DNA of 64,000 nucleotides, taken from contig JASAON010001576.1 of assembly GCA_030849065.1 (NCBI GenBank), positions 1 through 64,000 on the forward strand, given 5' to 3'. The position numbers and the translations under genes were made by a program. Positions 47,965-57,700 of the stretch are shown here, piece after piece. Position 1 is the first letter of the stretch; every line of letters begins with the position of its first letter. The notes beneath the pieces are model-generated. The model was not told the origin of the DNA. It worked only from the letters and a program-made list of their open reading frames with translations, and made no database searches. This stretch comes from Jaenimonas drosophilae. Lineage: Eukaryota; Euglenozoa; Kinetoplastea; Trypanosomatida; Trypanosomatidae.

Positions 47965-49185
47965 ATGCCCATGCGCAACATTTGGGGAGGCCTCGCCACC
48001 CTTCCTCCCGACACCATTTTCAACCTCGCTGCCCGCGCAAAGGCCGCCAAGGGGGAGAAAGCGGATCTCATTGTCGGTGCCTACCGCGATGGCGAAGGCA
48101 AGCCACATCCTCTGAGTGTTGTTCGCAAGGCGGAGCACCGCATCCTCGCCCAGAACCTGAACTACGAGTACCTCCCCATCGCTGGGCACGCCAACTTCAT
48201 CAACAGCGCCATGCGTGTGCTCTACGGGGATTCCCTCCCACGTGATCGTGTGGTGGGCGTGCAAACCCTCAGTGGCACTGGGGCAGTGATGCTTGGCGCA
48301 CACTTCCTTACCCACGTCTACGACGCCAAGACGACGTCCGTCTACATCTCCAACCCGACCTGGATCAACCACGAGAGCATCTGCAAGCTCGTGGGTTGGA
48401 CCAACGTACGCACCTACCGCTACTACAAGCCAGACACACGTGGCCTGGACTTTGAGGGCTACAAGGCCGACGTACTTGCCGCACCTGACCGCTCCATCTT
48501 CCTCATCCACGCCTGTGCCCACAACCCCACCGGAGTGGACCCCACCCATGCCCAGTGGGAGGAGCTCGCTGACCTTCTCCAACGCAAGCAGCACCAGGTC
48601 TTCTTCGATTGCGCCTACCAAGGCTACGCCAGCGGCAGCCTTGAGCGCGACGCCTTCGCCATCCGCCTCTTCGCCCGTAAAGGCATCCAGTTTATTTGTG
48701 CGCAGTCCTTCTCCAAGAACATGGGCCTCTACAATGAGCGCACCGGAACCTTGTCGGTCGTGGTACCTGATGCCTCCTCCGCGGCGGCCGTTAAGAGCCA
48801 CCTTGAGACGCTGGCTCGTGCCATCTACTCCAACCCACCCGCCCATGGCGCACGTGTGGCTCACCTCGTCATGAGCGATCGGGAGCTGCGTCGGGAGTGG
48901 GAGGAGGAGCTCACCACCATGTCTGAGCGCATTAAGTCCATGCGCAAGATTGTTTTTGATGAGCTCACCCGCCTAGGTACACCTGGCCGTTGGGACCACA
49001 TCACCAACCAAATCGGCATGTTCTCCTTCCTGGGCCTGACCAAGGAACAGTGCATGTACTGCCAAAACCACAACGTCTTCATCACCTTGACTGGCCGTGC
49101 GAACATGGCTGGCTTGACGGAGAAGACGGCCCTACTGCTGGCCCGCACCATCGATGCTGCTGTGCGGGGGCAATCAAAGTTGTAG
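47965..49185 (+). CDS. Aspartate aminotransferase, glycosomal (C-terminal SKL)
   Basis: 406 residues. A class I PLP enzyme that interconverts aspartate plus 2-oxoglutarate with oxaloacetate plus glutamate. Landmarks: VGAYRDGEGKPHPL (38-50), the SGTGAVM phosphate-binding turn (103-109), AHNPTG (185-190), DCAYQG with Asp215 and Tyr218, the Schiff-base Lys251 in QSFSKNMG, and an Arg in the LTGRANMAG block that would hold the substrate carboxylate. The subfamily is the eukaryotic I-alpha type. The last three residues are SKL, a canonical type 1 peroxisomal signal, so this copy is predicted to be glycosomal. Its neighbour 1 kb downstream is a paralogue lacking that signal, and the two share a 340-base identical block (48394-48733). 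The start ATG is immediately after a splice-acceptor-like tract. Confidence 0.95.
   Translation: MPMRNIWGGLATLPPDTIFNLAARAKAAKGEKADLIVGAYRDGEGKPHPLSVVRKAEHRILAQNLNYEYLPIAGHANFINSAMRVLYGDSLPRDRVVGVQTLSGTGAVMLGAHFLTHVYDAKTTSVYISNPTWINHESICKLVGWTNVRTYRYYKPDTRGLDFEGYKADVLAAPDRSIFLIHACAHNPTGVDPTHAQWEELADLLQRKQHQVFFDCAYQGYASGSLERDAFAIRLFARKGIQFICAQSFSKNMGLYNERTGTLSVVVPDASSAAAVKSHLETLARAIYSNPPAHGARVAHLVMSDRELRREWEEELTTMSERIKSMRKIVFDELTRLGTPGRWDHITNQIGMFSFLGLTKEQCMYCQNHNVFITLTGRANMAGLTEKTALLLARTIDAAVRGQSKL
48394..48733 (+). repeat. 340-base identical block shared with the second aminotransferase (copy A)
   Basis: Every base matches 50697-51036 at a constant offset of 2303. The flanks on both sides differ at many positions, including amino acid changes. 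The block encodes the NPTG loop and Schiff-base Lys region. Confidence 0.95.
48938..49046 (+). repeat. 109-base identical block shared with the second aminotransferase (copy A)
   Basis: Matches 51241-51349 exactly at the same offset of 2303. The ~200 bases separating it from the first block are clearly diverged. Confidence 0.93.
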
Positions 49186-50219
49186 ATGGTGTAGATCCTC
49201 TACAACCTCACTACCCACACCCCTCACCCACCCTTCCCTCTGCGTCTTGATGGAGCAACTTGGGAAGAGGGGTGAGTGGGTGCGTGCGTGTGTGTGAGGA
49301 GGAATCCATGTGATGGGAGAGTGTTTTCTGGAGTAGGTACGGTGTGCTTTACGGCCATCACACATTCGTGGCGGAAGCGGAGCCGATGAACTGGCTGCGG
49401 AGAGGGGTGCTGGTGTGTCTATGTGTGCTCCGCCTCCATACATGCTAGTACCTTCCCATTCACCTCCCATCACAACCATCTTCGTCGGTCTCACCCAACA
49501 TCGTTCCACCTCTCTTCTTCTCCTCCTCCTCCTCCTCTGTTCTGCCATAAGCAGCAGTACTCGGATACTCTTCTTTTCTTTTTTATGTTGTTTGTTTGTT
49601 TGTTTGTTTCTGCTGCGTGCCTGACCTCGCATGCCGGTGTTCCCACCTCAGATCGCTGTTCCTCTCACCTCATATACGTGTGTGTCACCAACAGCAAACA
49701 AATTTGGAAGAGAGCGCTATGTTGGTGATGCGAAAGTGTTGGCAACAGCTCATGTATCACCATGTGAATGCGGATGTTCCGCACATCCACGCGCGCGCAC
49801 GTGAAACCTGCATCCCATAATCATACAACAACCAAAACACTTCCACATACAAAACAAGAAACGCAAATGGGCACATTGGATGTGTGATGAATGAATCGTC
49901 TGTGTTTGGCCTTGATGGAGATCCACGGGTGGTCCAACACTCCACGGCGCAGCTTACCCACACTTGCCACGCCATCCACTTGCCCATCTCTCACTATTCA
50001 CCGTTCCTCCTCCCAATCCCACGTGATGGGGAGTTCGGCTCTATCCTGTGAAGGATGCATCGATGCGCACTGCCAACCACAACATCAGCCTCATCTCTCT
50101 CCCCATCTCATTCTTCACCCTATCTAGAAGACCTGCCTACTTCTTCTACACTACGACTACATTCCAAATCTCCTACCAAAACCACACACATTTGTATTCA
50201 CCGCTTGACGCAAACAACT
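49186..50219. other. Intergenic region between the aminotransferases
   Basis: 1.0 kb with TCC repeats (49515-49536), a TTTG run (49587-49608) and CA runs. No gene is seen. A pyrimidine-rich tract (50090-50125) ends in AG at 50126-50127. Because this lies downstream of the in-frame ATG at 50055, it argues for translation starting at 50220. Confidence 0.5.
50088..50127 (+). promoter_or_regulatory. Predicted spliced-leader acceptor for the second aminotransferase
   Basis: A long C/T tract ends in TCTAG (AG at 50126-50127), 93 bases before the ATG at 50220. It decides between two in-frame starts. Confidence 0.5.
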
Positions 50220-51476
50220 ATGGCGCCCACAACAACAACGACAGGGGTGACCGCCAACAGCAATGGCACCAGCAGCACCGACATCTGGTCCAAGCTGCCG
50301 CTTCTTCCCGAGGATGCCATCTTCGAGCTAAACAACCGCGCTAACGCCGCCACGGGGGTTGTGTTGAACCTAGCCATTGGCGCATACCGAGATGAGGATG
50401 GTCTTCCCCACCCGCTTCAAGCCATCCGCAAGGCGGAGCGCATTCTGCTAGAGAAGCACATGAACTACGAGTACCTCCCCATCGCCGGATTTTCCCCCTT
50501 CGTCGATGCCGCCGTCAACCTTCTGTACGGCGACTCCATTCCTTCATCACGTGTGTTGGGCGTGCAGAGCGTCAGCGGAACGGGTGCTGTGATGCTTGGC
50601 GCACGGCTCCTCACGCAAATCTACGACCCCAAATCCACCCCCGTCTACCTTTCCAACCCGACCTGGCCGAATCACTACAACGTGCTTCAAGCCGCAGGTT
50701 GGACCAACGTACGCACCTACCGCTACTACAAGCCAGACACACGTGGCCTGGACTTTGAGGGCTACAAGGCCGACGTACTTGCCGCACCTGACCGCTCCAT
50801 CTTCCTCATCCACGCCTGTGCCCACAACCCCACCGGAGTGGACCCCACCCATGCCCAGTGGGAGGAGCTCGCTGACCTTCTCCAACGCAAGCAGCACCAG
50901 GTCTTCTTCGATTGCGCCTACCAAGGCTACGCCAGCGGCAGCCTTGAGCGCGACGCCTTCGCCATCCGCCTCTTCGCCCGTAAAGGCATCCAGTTTATTT
51001 GTGCGCAGTCCTTCTCCAAGAACATGGGCCTCTACAGCGAACGCACCGGAACTCTGTCGGTTGTGCTGCGTGACCCCTCCACCTCACGGGCTGTCAAGAG
51101 CCAAATTGAAATATTTATTCGTGAAGTTTACTCATCTCCCCCCGCCCATGGCGCACGTCTGGCCCACCTGGTGCTTACCGATCCTTCTCTGCGCAAGGAG
51201 TGGGAGGCTGAGCTGGAGGGCATGGCGCAGCGCATCCATGCCATGCGCAAGATTGTTTTTGATGAGCTCACCCGCCTAGGTACACCTGGCCGTTGGGACC
51301 ACATCACCAACCAAATCGGCATGTTCTCCTTCCTGGGCCTGACCAAGGAGCAGTGCGTCTTTTGCCAGAACCACAACGTCTTCATCACCTTGACTGGACG
51401 CGCGAACATGGCTGGCTTGACGGAGGAAACAGCCGTTGTTCTGGCTCACGTAATTGACGCCTCTCTCAAGGCCTAA
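50220..51476 (+). CDS. Aspartate aminotransferase, probably cytosolic
   Basis: 418 residues from the ATG at 50220. The same I-alpha aspartate aminotransferase as the upstream gene, with 16 more residues at the N terminus (Thr/Asn-rich, from CAA repeats) and four fewer at the C terminus, ending SLKA instead of QSKL. Catalytic landmarks are all present, with the Schiff-base Lys at 267. It lacks a peroxisomal signal, so a cytosolic location is most likely. The frame stays open to an upstream ATG at 50055, and a 55-residue Ser/Thr/His-rich extension could act as an organellar presequence if used, but a splice-acceptor-like tract lies between the two ATGs. Residues specific to this copy (IFIREVYSS near nt 51110) lie in an AT-richer stretch between the two conserved blocks. 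Confidence 0.95.
   Translation: MAPTTTTTGVTANSNGTSSTDIWSKLPLLPEDAIFELNNRANAATGVVLNLAIGAYRDEDGLPHPLQAIRKAERILLEKHMNYEYLPIAGFSPFVDAAVNLLYGDSIPSSRVLGVQSVSGTGAVMLGARLLTQIYDPKSTPVYLSNPTWPNHYNVLQAAGWTNVRTYRYYKPDTRGLDFEGYKADVLAAPDRSIFLIHACAHNPTGVDPTHAQWEELADLLQRKQHQVFFDCAYQGYASGSLERDAFAIRLFARKGIQFICAQSFSKNMGLYSERTGTLSVVLRDPSTSRAVKSQIEIFIREVYSSPPAHGARLAHLVLTDPSLRKEWEAELEGMAQRIHAMRKIVFDELTRLGTPGRWDHITNQIGMFSFLGLTKEQCVFCQNHNVFITLTGRANMAGLTEETAVVLAHVIDASLKA
50697..51036 (+). repeat. 340-base identical block shared with the first aminotransferase (copy B)
   Basis: The partner of 48394-48733. Identity stops abruptly at both ends. Confidence 0.95.
51241..51349 (+). repeat. 109-base identical block shared with the first aminotransferase (copy B)
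   Basis: The partner of 48938-49046. Confidence 0.93.
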
Positions 51477-53204
51477 AGCCACCACACACTCACACATTCA
51501 GAGACCCGTGTTACACATAATTCATGTACGTACACGCACACACAAGGACAGTTACGCAGTCGGTCAGTGTTGTGATTGTTGGTGGCTATTAATGGTTGTA
51601 GGGAGAGGGAACCTATCCAGGATAGCAGCTGCGGCACAGCGATCGTGTCGCGAAAGCATGGCCGCATCTGGATCTGGTCTCCTTCTCCCTCTTCCCCCCC
51701 CCCTCTCCCCAGCGCACCCCCCCCCCACTCTTCCTCTCTTTGCGTACCTCCCCTGCCAACCATGAGAGTCTTCATGTGGCTTACGTGGGGCACGTCTTCC
51801 CCCACCCACCCACCCCTCCAAGCATATCTCAGAACGATTATTGATTGGTGAGTGAATGCGTGAGTGCGTGTGTTCTTGTGCGTGTCAGAGGAAGGAGGAG
51901 GTGGGGATGAAGCAAGACTACCTCCTCCAACGCACAGAAAACACTAAACGCCACCACTGCCACCACCACTACCCCCCCCCTTAGCGCACCAAAACACACA
52001 CACGAAGTGTGTAAGTGGTGCTTGACAGCCGTCGTTGTGTTTGGCGGATCAACGTCACAGTCGACCTCGTTCTAGGACATCATCTCTCCATCACTCCCTA
52101 GGTTGCCGTACCGGTACGCACACACAGGCATCACCCAACCAGCGGCACGCTAATGCTGTTGGTGTTTATTTCTGGCTGTGGGCGGTTGGGCATCCATCCT
52201 TCTGATTGCCATACCACCCTTACACCAGATGATCAAGTGATGAAGATGGAAGATGATGAGCGAGTGTGCTTGCTTGGTCGTTTTCCGAGCAAATGATGGT
52301 CTGCTGCGAACACGATGACCTCACGGATATCAAACCCCCAACGATGTTTTTTTTTCTTTGCCGGTGTATGCGCCGCTAGTTGCTCCTTCACTTCACACCT
52401 CCCATCATTATCCACGCTGGTTAATATTGAGAGTGTGAGTGTGGTTGCCGTGAAGTTCATTGGTGATGGATATTCGCCCGCGCACAGAGACACAGAACAC
52501 AGACAAACACACACACACACGCACACACTTACTCTACCCATTGTAAGAGCCAACACACACATACATGCATCTATATATATACATACATGGCATCTCGGTG
52601 TAGTTGGCTGCTGTTTAAGGTGGGGGTCACTTTGTTGTGGAGGATGTCTATGCGTCCTCTCATGTTATACTCGGTAGGTGTGTGTGTGTGTGTGTGTGTA
52701 CGTGCGCGTGGATGAAGTACTTTAATGTTATGATTTTCTTTCTTTTTGAGTGTATGTTTGTGTTTTCTATTTTTCTTCCACATTCTGCACCCGCTTGGCG
52801 TGTGACCGAAGCTATGGTTGGTCTGCAATTCCCCTACTCCTCCCGCATGGGCTTGAGAGTATGGGGGAGCACAAGTGTTTATGATGAATGAATGGAAGCT
52901 CGAAATAAGTGTGAGGCCGTTACGGCTCTCTCTCCTCCCATCTGGATTCCTTACGTTGATCAAACAAGGGTGGGAGGAAGTGGGCGAACAATCACACAAG
53001 ATTGATGGCAATGATGAATGCCAATCAGATGGCGGCAGTTTCTTTTATGGTGATTGTTGCTGCGTGATGATGTGTGCCTATGCGTTTTGCACCTATTAGA
53101 GTGAGACAACAACAACATACATTAGCAATCACCGCGAATGCCGTCATCTTCACGAAAGACGCAAATTTCTTGTTTTTTTCGTTGTTGCTTTTTTTTTCTA
53201 TACG
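51477..53204. other. Left part of the longest intergenic gap
   Basis: C-rich runs (51699-51727, 51973-51980), CA and TG microsatellites (52503-52522, 52678-52700), a TATATATA stretch (52572-52579) and T-rich tracts (52735-52750, 53172-53198). The short ORFs here have repeat-driven translations and no family resemblance. I see no gene. Confidence 0.5.
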
Positions 53205-53696
53205 ATGATGATGATGATGATGTTTAGGGAGCCCAAGCTCCCACACCTTTCACCTCCGGAACCCGTCATCATCAACAACGCACGAACGATGAATGTTGGC
53301 GAGCCTCTCTCGTTCTTTGTGCAACAAGAAAACATACCTTTCGGCCCGCCGTGGGAAATGGTGTGGGTTTGCTCCACACACACACACACCGCCAACCGCT
53401 GTGCCTGCGCCATCGTTGGCAACCGACGCGATGTTGATGAAAATTCGTGGGGCTGCGGTGGTGGCCATCATCATCATCGCGTGGTGCCGCGGCGCGAGCT
53501 CCGTCGGTATGACGGCTTTTCCTTCTTGTTTTTGCTTTCTATTTTTGCTATCAATTTGTTTGTTTATTTGCTTTTGCTGATTTTTCTGCAAGGCCGCCAG
53601 CCTCCTCCCTTCACATCCACCTCTCCACACCTCAACACAAGGAGCTGTGCGTTGCTCGTTTGTTTTGGCTGGACTTTGAGGGGTGGTCGTCAGTGA
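53205..53696 (+). CDS. Doubtful small ORF with a hydrophobic C-terminal segment
   Basis: 163 codons, not recognised. It begins inside an ATG repeat (six Met codons), and a TTTAG just after the repeat could be a splice acceptor, in which case the ATG at 53288-53290 would start a shorter product (MNVGEPLSFFVQQENIPFGP). The segment up to nt ~53510 has GC-rich third positions, as in the neighbouring genes. From 53515 to 53590 a T-rich stretch encodes a very hydrophobic run (LFLLSIFAINLFVYLLLLIF). That run is either a transmembrane anchor or simply a polypyrimidine tract ending in CAAG. The only reason to list it is the otherwise empty 3.3 kb gap. Confidence 0.25.
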   Translation: MMMMMMFREPKLPHLSPPEPVIINNARTMNVGEPLSFFVQQENIPFGPPWEMVWVCSTHTHTANRCACAIVGNRRDVDENSWGCGGGHHHHRVVPRRELRRYDGFSFLFLLSIFAINLFVYLLLLIFLQGRQPPPFTSTSPHLNTRSCALLVCFGWTLRGGRQ

Positions 53697-53727
53697 GCTC
53701 CGCCAAACTCAGCGGTTTGGCGGAGCT
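53696..53727 (+). repeat. Perfect 13-bp inverted repeat, 6-base loop
   Basis: AGCTCCGCCAAAC (53696-53708) is followed by the loop TCAGCG and the exact reverse complement (53715-53727). It lies in the intergenic gap. There is no T run directly after it, so it is not a simple terminator. Confidence 0.85.
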
Positions 53728-54795
53728 GCACTCATTTTTCTTCACACACAGCAACAACAAATACACACTACACTTCACAGCGTTCGTGAGTGCGTTCGTG
53801 TCTGTTGTGTTGTGTGTGCGTGTGTGTGATGATGGAGGGTCCATCTTGCTTTCTTTCTTCCCCTCCATTCCCTCCCCCTCCACAAACGGAGATAACGCGC
53901 AAGGGTCTCTTAACCTGTGTGGCCTCGCCTCAACCTTGAACCCCGGACGGTACGTGATGGGTATCGGTATGAAGCAATGAATGGATGATGATGATGATGA
54001 GTTTGTGTTGTCCTACTTCCACACCTACACGCATACACGCCTCATCATCCTCTCCTTCGCTTCCCCCGCTAACCGCTCCCCCCTCCCATCATCTCTTTGA
54101 TCATCCACCTTTCTTCCTGCCGCTCTTCCTTTTTTTCTTTCCATCCCACCTCCTCTCTCATCATCGGCCCGTCTGTGGATCTTCGGGATCACCGATGAGG
54201 CACCACCAACAACCCACCAATTTGCGTGCGTGTGTGTGTGTGCAGTTTTTTTTTTCTTCAGAGTTGTGTTTCATTTTCTTATGACCGACTAGGATTATGT
54301 CGAAGACACAACCACAAAACCATCTCCCTCCATCCTCTCCCCCCTGCATGCTCCTCTTTTTATCTTTCTGTGTTATGGCGAGCACAATGCACACGCATTC
54401 ACCTTCTCTGGCGGATTGCTTGTTTTCTTTTCCGTACGATGGTGAGAAGTGTTCTACGTTCACGTAGCTCTGTGGGATGAGTTGGCGACGTGCTGCTGCT
54501 GGATTCATTCAGCTGCACTACTGACTGTGAAGTAGTCGGGACACAAACCCAAACCCAAACACAACACCCTACGCCATGTCTCTCCTTCTTCTTCCTTCAT
54601 CTTCTTCGCTCTGCATTTACACACATTCATGTCATTCCAGTTTGGTTCACCGCCACGTTTGTGTGTGCGGCTTAGCTCACCTCGCTTTTATATCGAAACA
54701 CAAAAATTTGTGTGTGCGTGTGTGTTTGACGCAACACCTTCGTAGATCGTGTGTGTGGTGGATCCATTGGTACCGTAGCCCTACCCGACCACACT
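53728..54795. other. Right part of the longest intergenic gap
   Basis: Pyrimidine-rich tracts (54050-54170), an ATG repeat (53983-54000), T9-T10 (54247-54255), and a CCCAAA repeat (54546-54558). The tract 54576-54637 ends in CAG at 54638-54640, the likely splice acceptor for fumarate reductase. No gene is seen. Confidence 0.5.
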
Positions 54796-57700
54796 ATGCT
54801 TTCTACACGTAGTCTGTGGAGGATTCCTTCCTCTTCTTCTTCTGTGCGCAGCCTCACGACCCGCTGCGCAGGTCTTGTGGCCGCTTCACGTACTGCCATC
54901 ATCCAACAACAGCAGCATGGCACCAACATTGTGGCGCAGCGTCGCCTCGCAAGCACCGACGGCCATAGCTCCGCCAGCATTGTGGTGGTGGACCCGGAGC
55001 GTGCCGCGAAGGAGCGCGATCGCCTCGCCCGCGAGCTCCTCACCACCAACATGCCCGAGGTTCAGCGTACACAACGCAGCATCGTGAAGATGCGCGACAT
55101 CATCCACACCGTCCCATACAGCCTGACGGTGGCCTTTGATGTGGTGGAGGACCCCGCAGCCACCCAGGCCACGTTGCAGGCCATCTTGGCTGACAACTTT
55201 CAGATGGTGGATGTGCATTTAAACAACTTCAACCCAGAGAGTGAGGTCTCGAAGCTCAACGAGCTCCCAGTGGGGCAGAAGCACAAGATGTCTTTGCACC
55301 TTCAGCGGGTGATGGAGTGTTGTGTGGAGGTGTACGCCAACACCGGCAGCTGCTTCGACCCGTCCACGGGCCCACTTGTGCGTCGCCTGCGTGAGGCCGC
55401 ACGATCACCGAACGCCGCCCCGTCTGACTTTCAGGTTTCTGCGGAGGAGGCGGAGAAGTTTACGTTGCCCAACAGCTTCGATGTGGATCTCGCGGCGGGC
55501 ACCATCAGCCGCAAACACGCCGATGCTGGCCTGGACCTTGGTGGCATCTCCAAGGGATACACCGTGGATTGTGTCGTGGAGCAGCTCAACACCGCCGGCT
55601 ACCCCGACGTGCTCTTTGAGTGGGGTGGCGATTGCCGGGCGTCGGGGGTGAATGTACAGCGGCAGCCGTGGGTTGTGGGCATCCGCCGCCCTCCCTCCGT
55701 GGATGAGGTTGTGGCGCGGAGCAAGGCTGGAGATACGAGCTCCAGCATCCCGCCCAGCGTCACTGACGTCAGCGAGAGTGGGGCCGAGGGCGGGGGTGGC
55801 GCCCTTCTTCGCGTGGTGAGCCTCAACAACGAGGCCCTCTGCACCAGCGGGGATTATGAGAACGTGATCTTCAACGGGGCCATGGATTGCTCCTACTCCA
55901 GCATCTACTGCTGGGAGACGAAGTCGCTCCTGCACCCTGTGGACGACAACCTCGCCCAGGTCTCGGTGCGGTGCTACAACTGCATGTACGCCGATGCCCT
56001 CGCCACGGCCAACCTCATCAAGCGCGATCCTGTGCGTGTGCGCTATGTGATGGAGGTGTACCGCCGCGACTTCCACCGAGTGACGGACTACGTCGCCTTC
56101 ACCCGCAAGGATGAACGTCTGGCACACATGTACGAAATCGCCAAGGAGAGCTCGGAGCGCCGCACGGAGCGCATCGCCAGCTCACTCCCCGCACGAGTCG
56201 TGGTGATTGGCGGCGGTTTGGCCGGCCAGGCCGCGGCCATTGAGGCCGCCAACTGCGGTGCTCAGGTTATCCTCCTCGAGAAGGACCCGAAGCTGGGCGG
56301 AAACAGCAGCAAGGCCACCTCGGGCATCAACGGGTGGGGCACACGCACGCAAGCCACCAATCGCGTGAAGGACAACTGCAAACACTTTGAGCGTGATACT
56401 TTCCTCTCCGGTGTCGGTGGCACCTGCGACCCGGGTCTCGTCCGCACCCTTTCTGTGAAGAGCGCCGACGCCATTGAGTGGCTCGGCAGCTTTGGCATTC
56501 CTCTCACGGTGCTCTACCAACTGGGTGGGGCGAGCCGCAAACGCTGCCACCGTGCCCCAGACGCACAAGATGGCACCCCAGTGCCAATTGGCTTCACCAT
56601 TATGCAGGTGCTGGAGCAGCACATTCGCACAAAGCTGCAGGGCCGTGTGACGATTCTCAACGAGACCTCCGCCACCTCACTCATGCATGAAGTCAAGGCC
56701 CTCCCCGATGGCAATCGCGAAGTGCGCGTACATGGCGTGAAGTACAAGGACATGCGCAATCCATCGGCACCGGAGATGGAGCTCTCGGCCGATGCCGTTG
56801 TGCTCGCCACGGGCGGTTTTAGCAATGACCAGACCTCCACCTCCCTTCTGCGTGAGTACGCCCCCAACCTCTTTGGCACCCCTACTACGAACGGCACCTT
56901 CGCCACGGGGGATGGTGTGAAGATGGCCCGTCGCATCGGTGCCACCCTCGTTGATATGGATAAGATCCAGCTCCACCCGACGGGCTTGGTGGACCCCAAG
57001 GACCCCGCCAACGGCACCAAGTACCTCGGACCAGAAGCTCTGCGTGGCTCCGGTGGCATCCTCCTCAACAAGCGTGGTGAGCGCTTCGTCAATGAGCTCG
57101 ACCTCCGCTCCGTCGTGTCGCAGGCCATCATTGCCCAGGAGGATGACTATCCGGGCTCCAACGGGAGCCGCTTCGCCTACTGCGTCCTCAACGAGGATGC
57201 GGCGAAGCTCTTCGGCAAGAATGGGCTGAGCTTCTACTGGAAGAAGCAGGGGCTCTTCACGCGGGTGGACGATGTCGCGGAGCTCGCCAAGCTCATTGGT
57301 TGCGACCAGGCCACCCTGCAGCAGAACCTCGAGACGTATGAGCACTTTTCCAAGGAACAGACTGTGTGTCCCTCCACGGGCAAGATGGTCTTCCCTTGTG
57401 TGGTGGGCCCACAAGGACCTTTTTACGTGGCCTACGTCACCCCCAGCATCCACTACACCATGGGTGGCTGCCTCATCTCCCCCAGCACCGAGGTGTTGAA
57501 GGAGCACCACGGCATGAACATCTTCGCCGATCGCCGCCCCATCCTTGGCCTCTTCGGTGCCGGTGAGGTCACTGGCGGTGTCCACGGCAAAAACCGTCTT
57601 GGTGGCAATTCCCTGTTGGAGTGTGTGGTCTTTGGCAAGATTGCCGGCGATCGTGCCGCCACCATCCTTCAACGTGATAAGTGTGCACTCAGCAGTGATA

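Noticed and set aside
53507..53594. Possible cis-spliced intron (GTATG ... TTTTCTGCAAG)
   Set aside because: Cis-introns are extremely rare in kinetoplastids and the boundaries lie in a doubtful ORF; the T-rich stretch is equally well a polypyrimidine tract.
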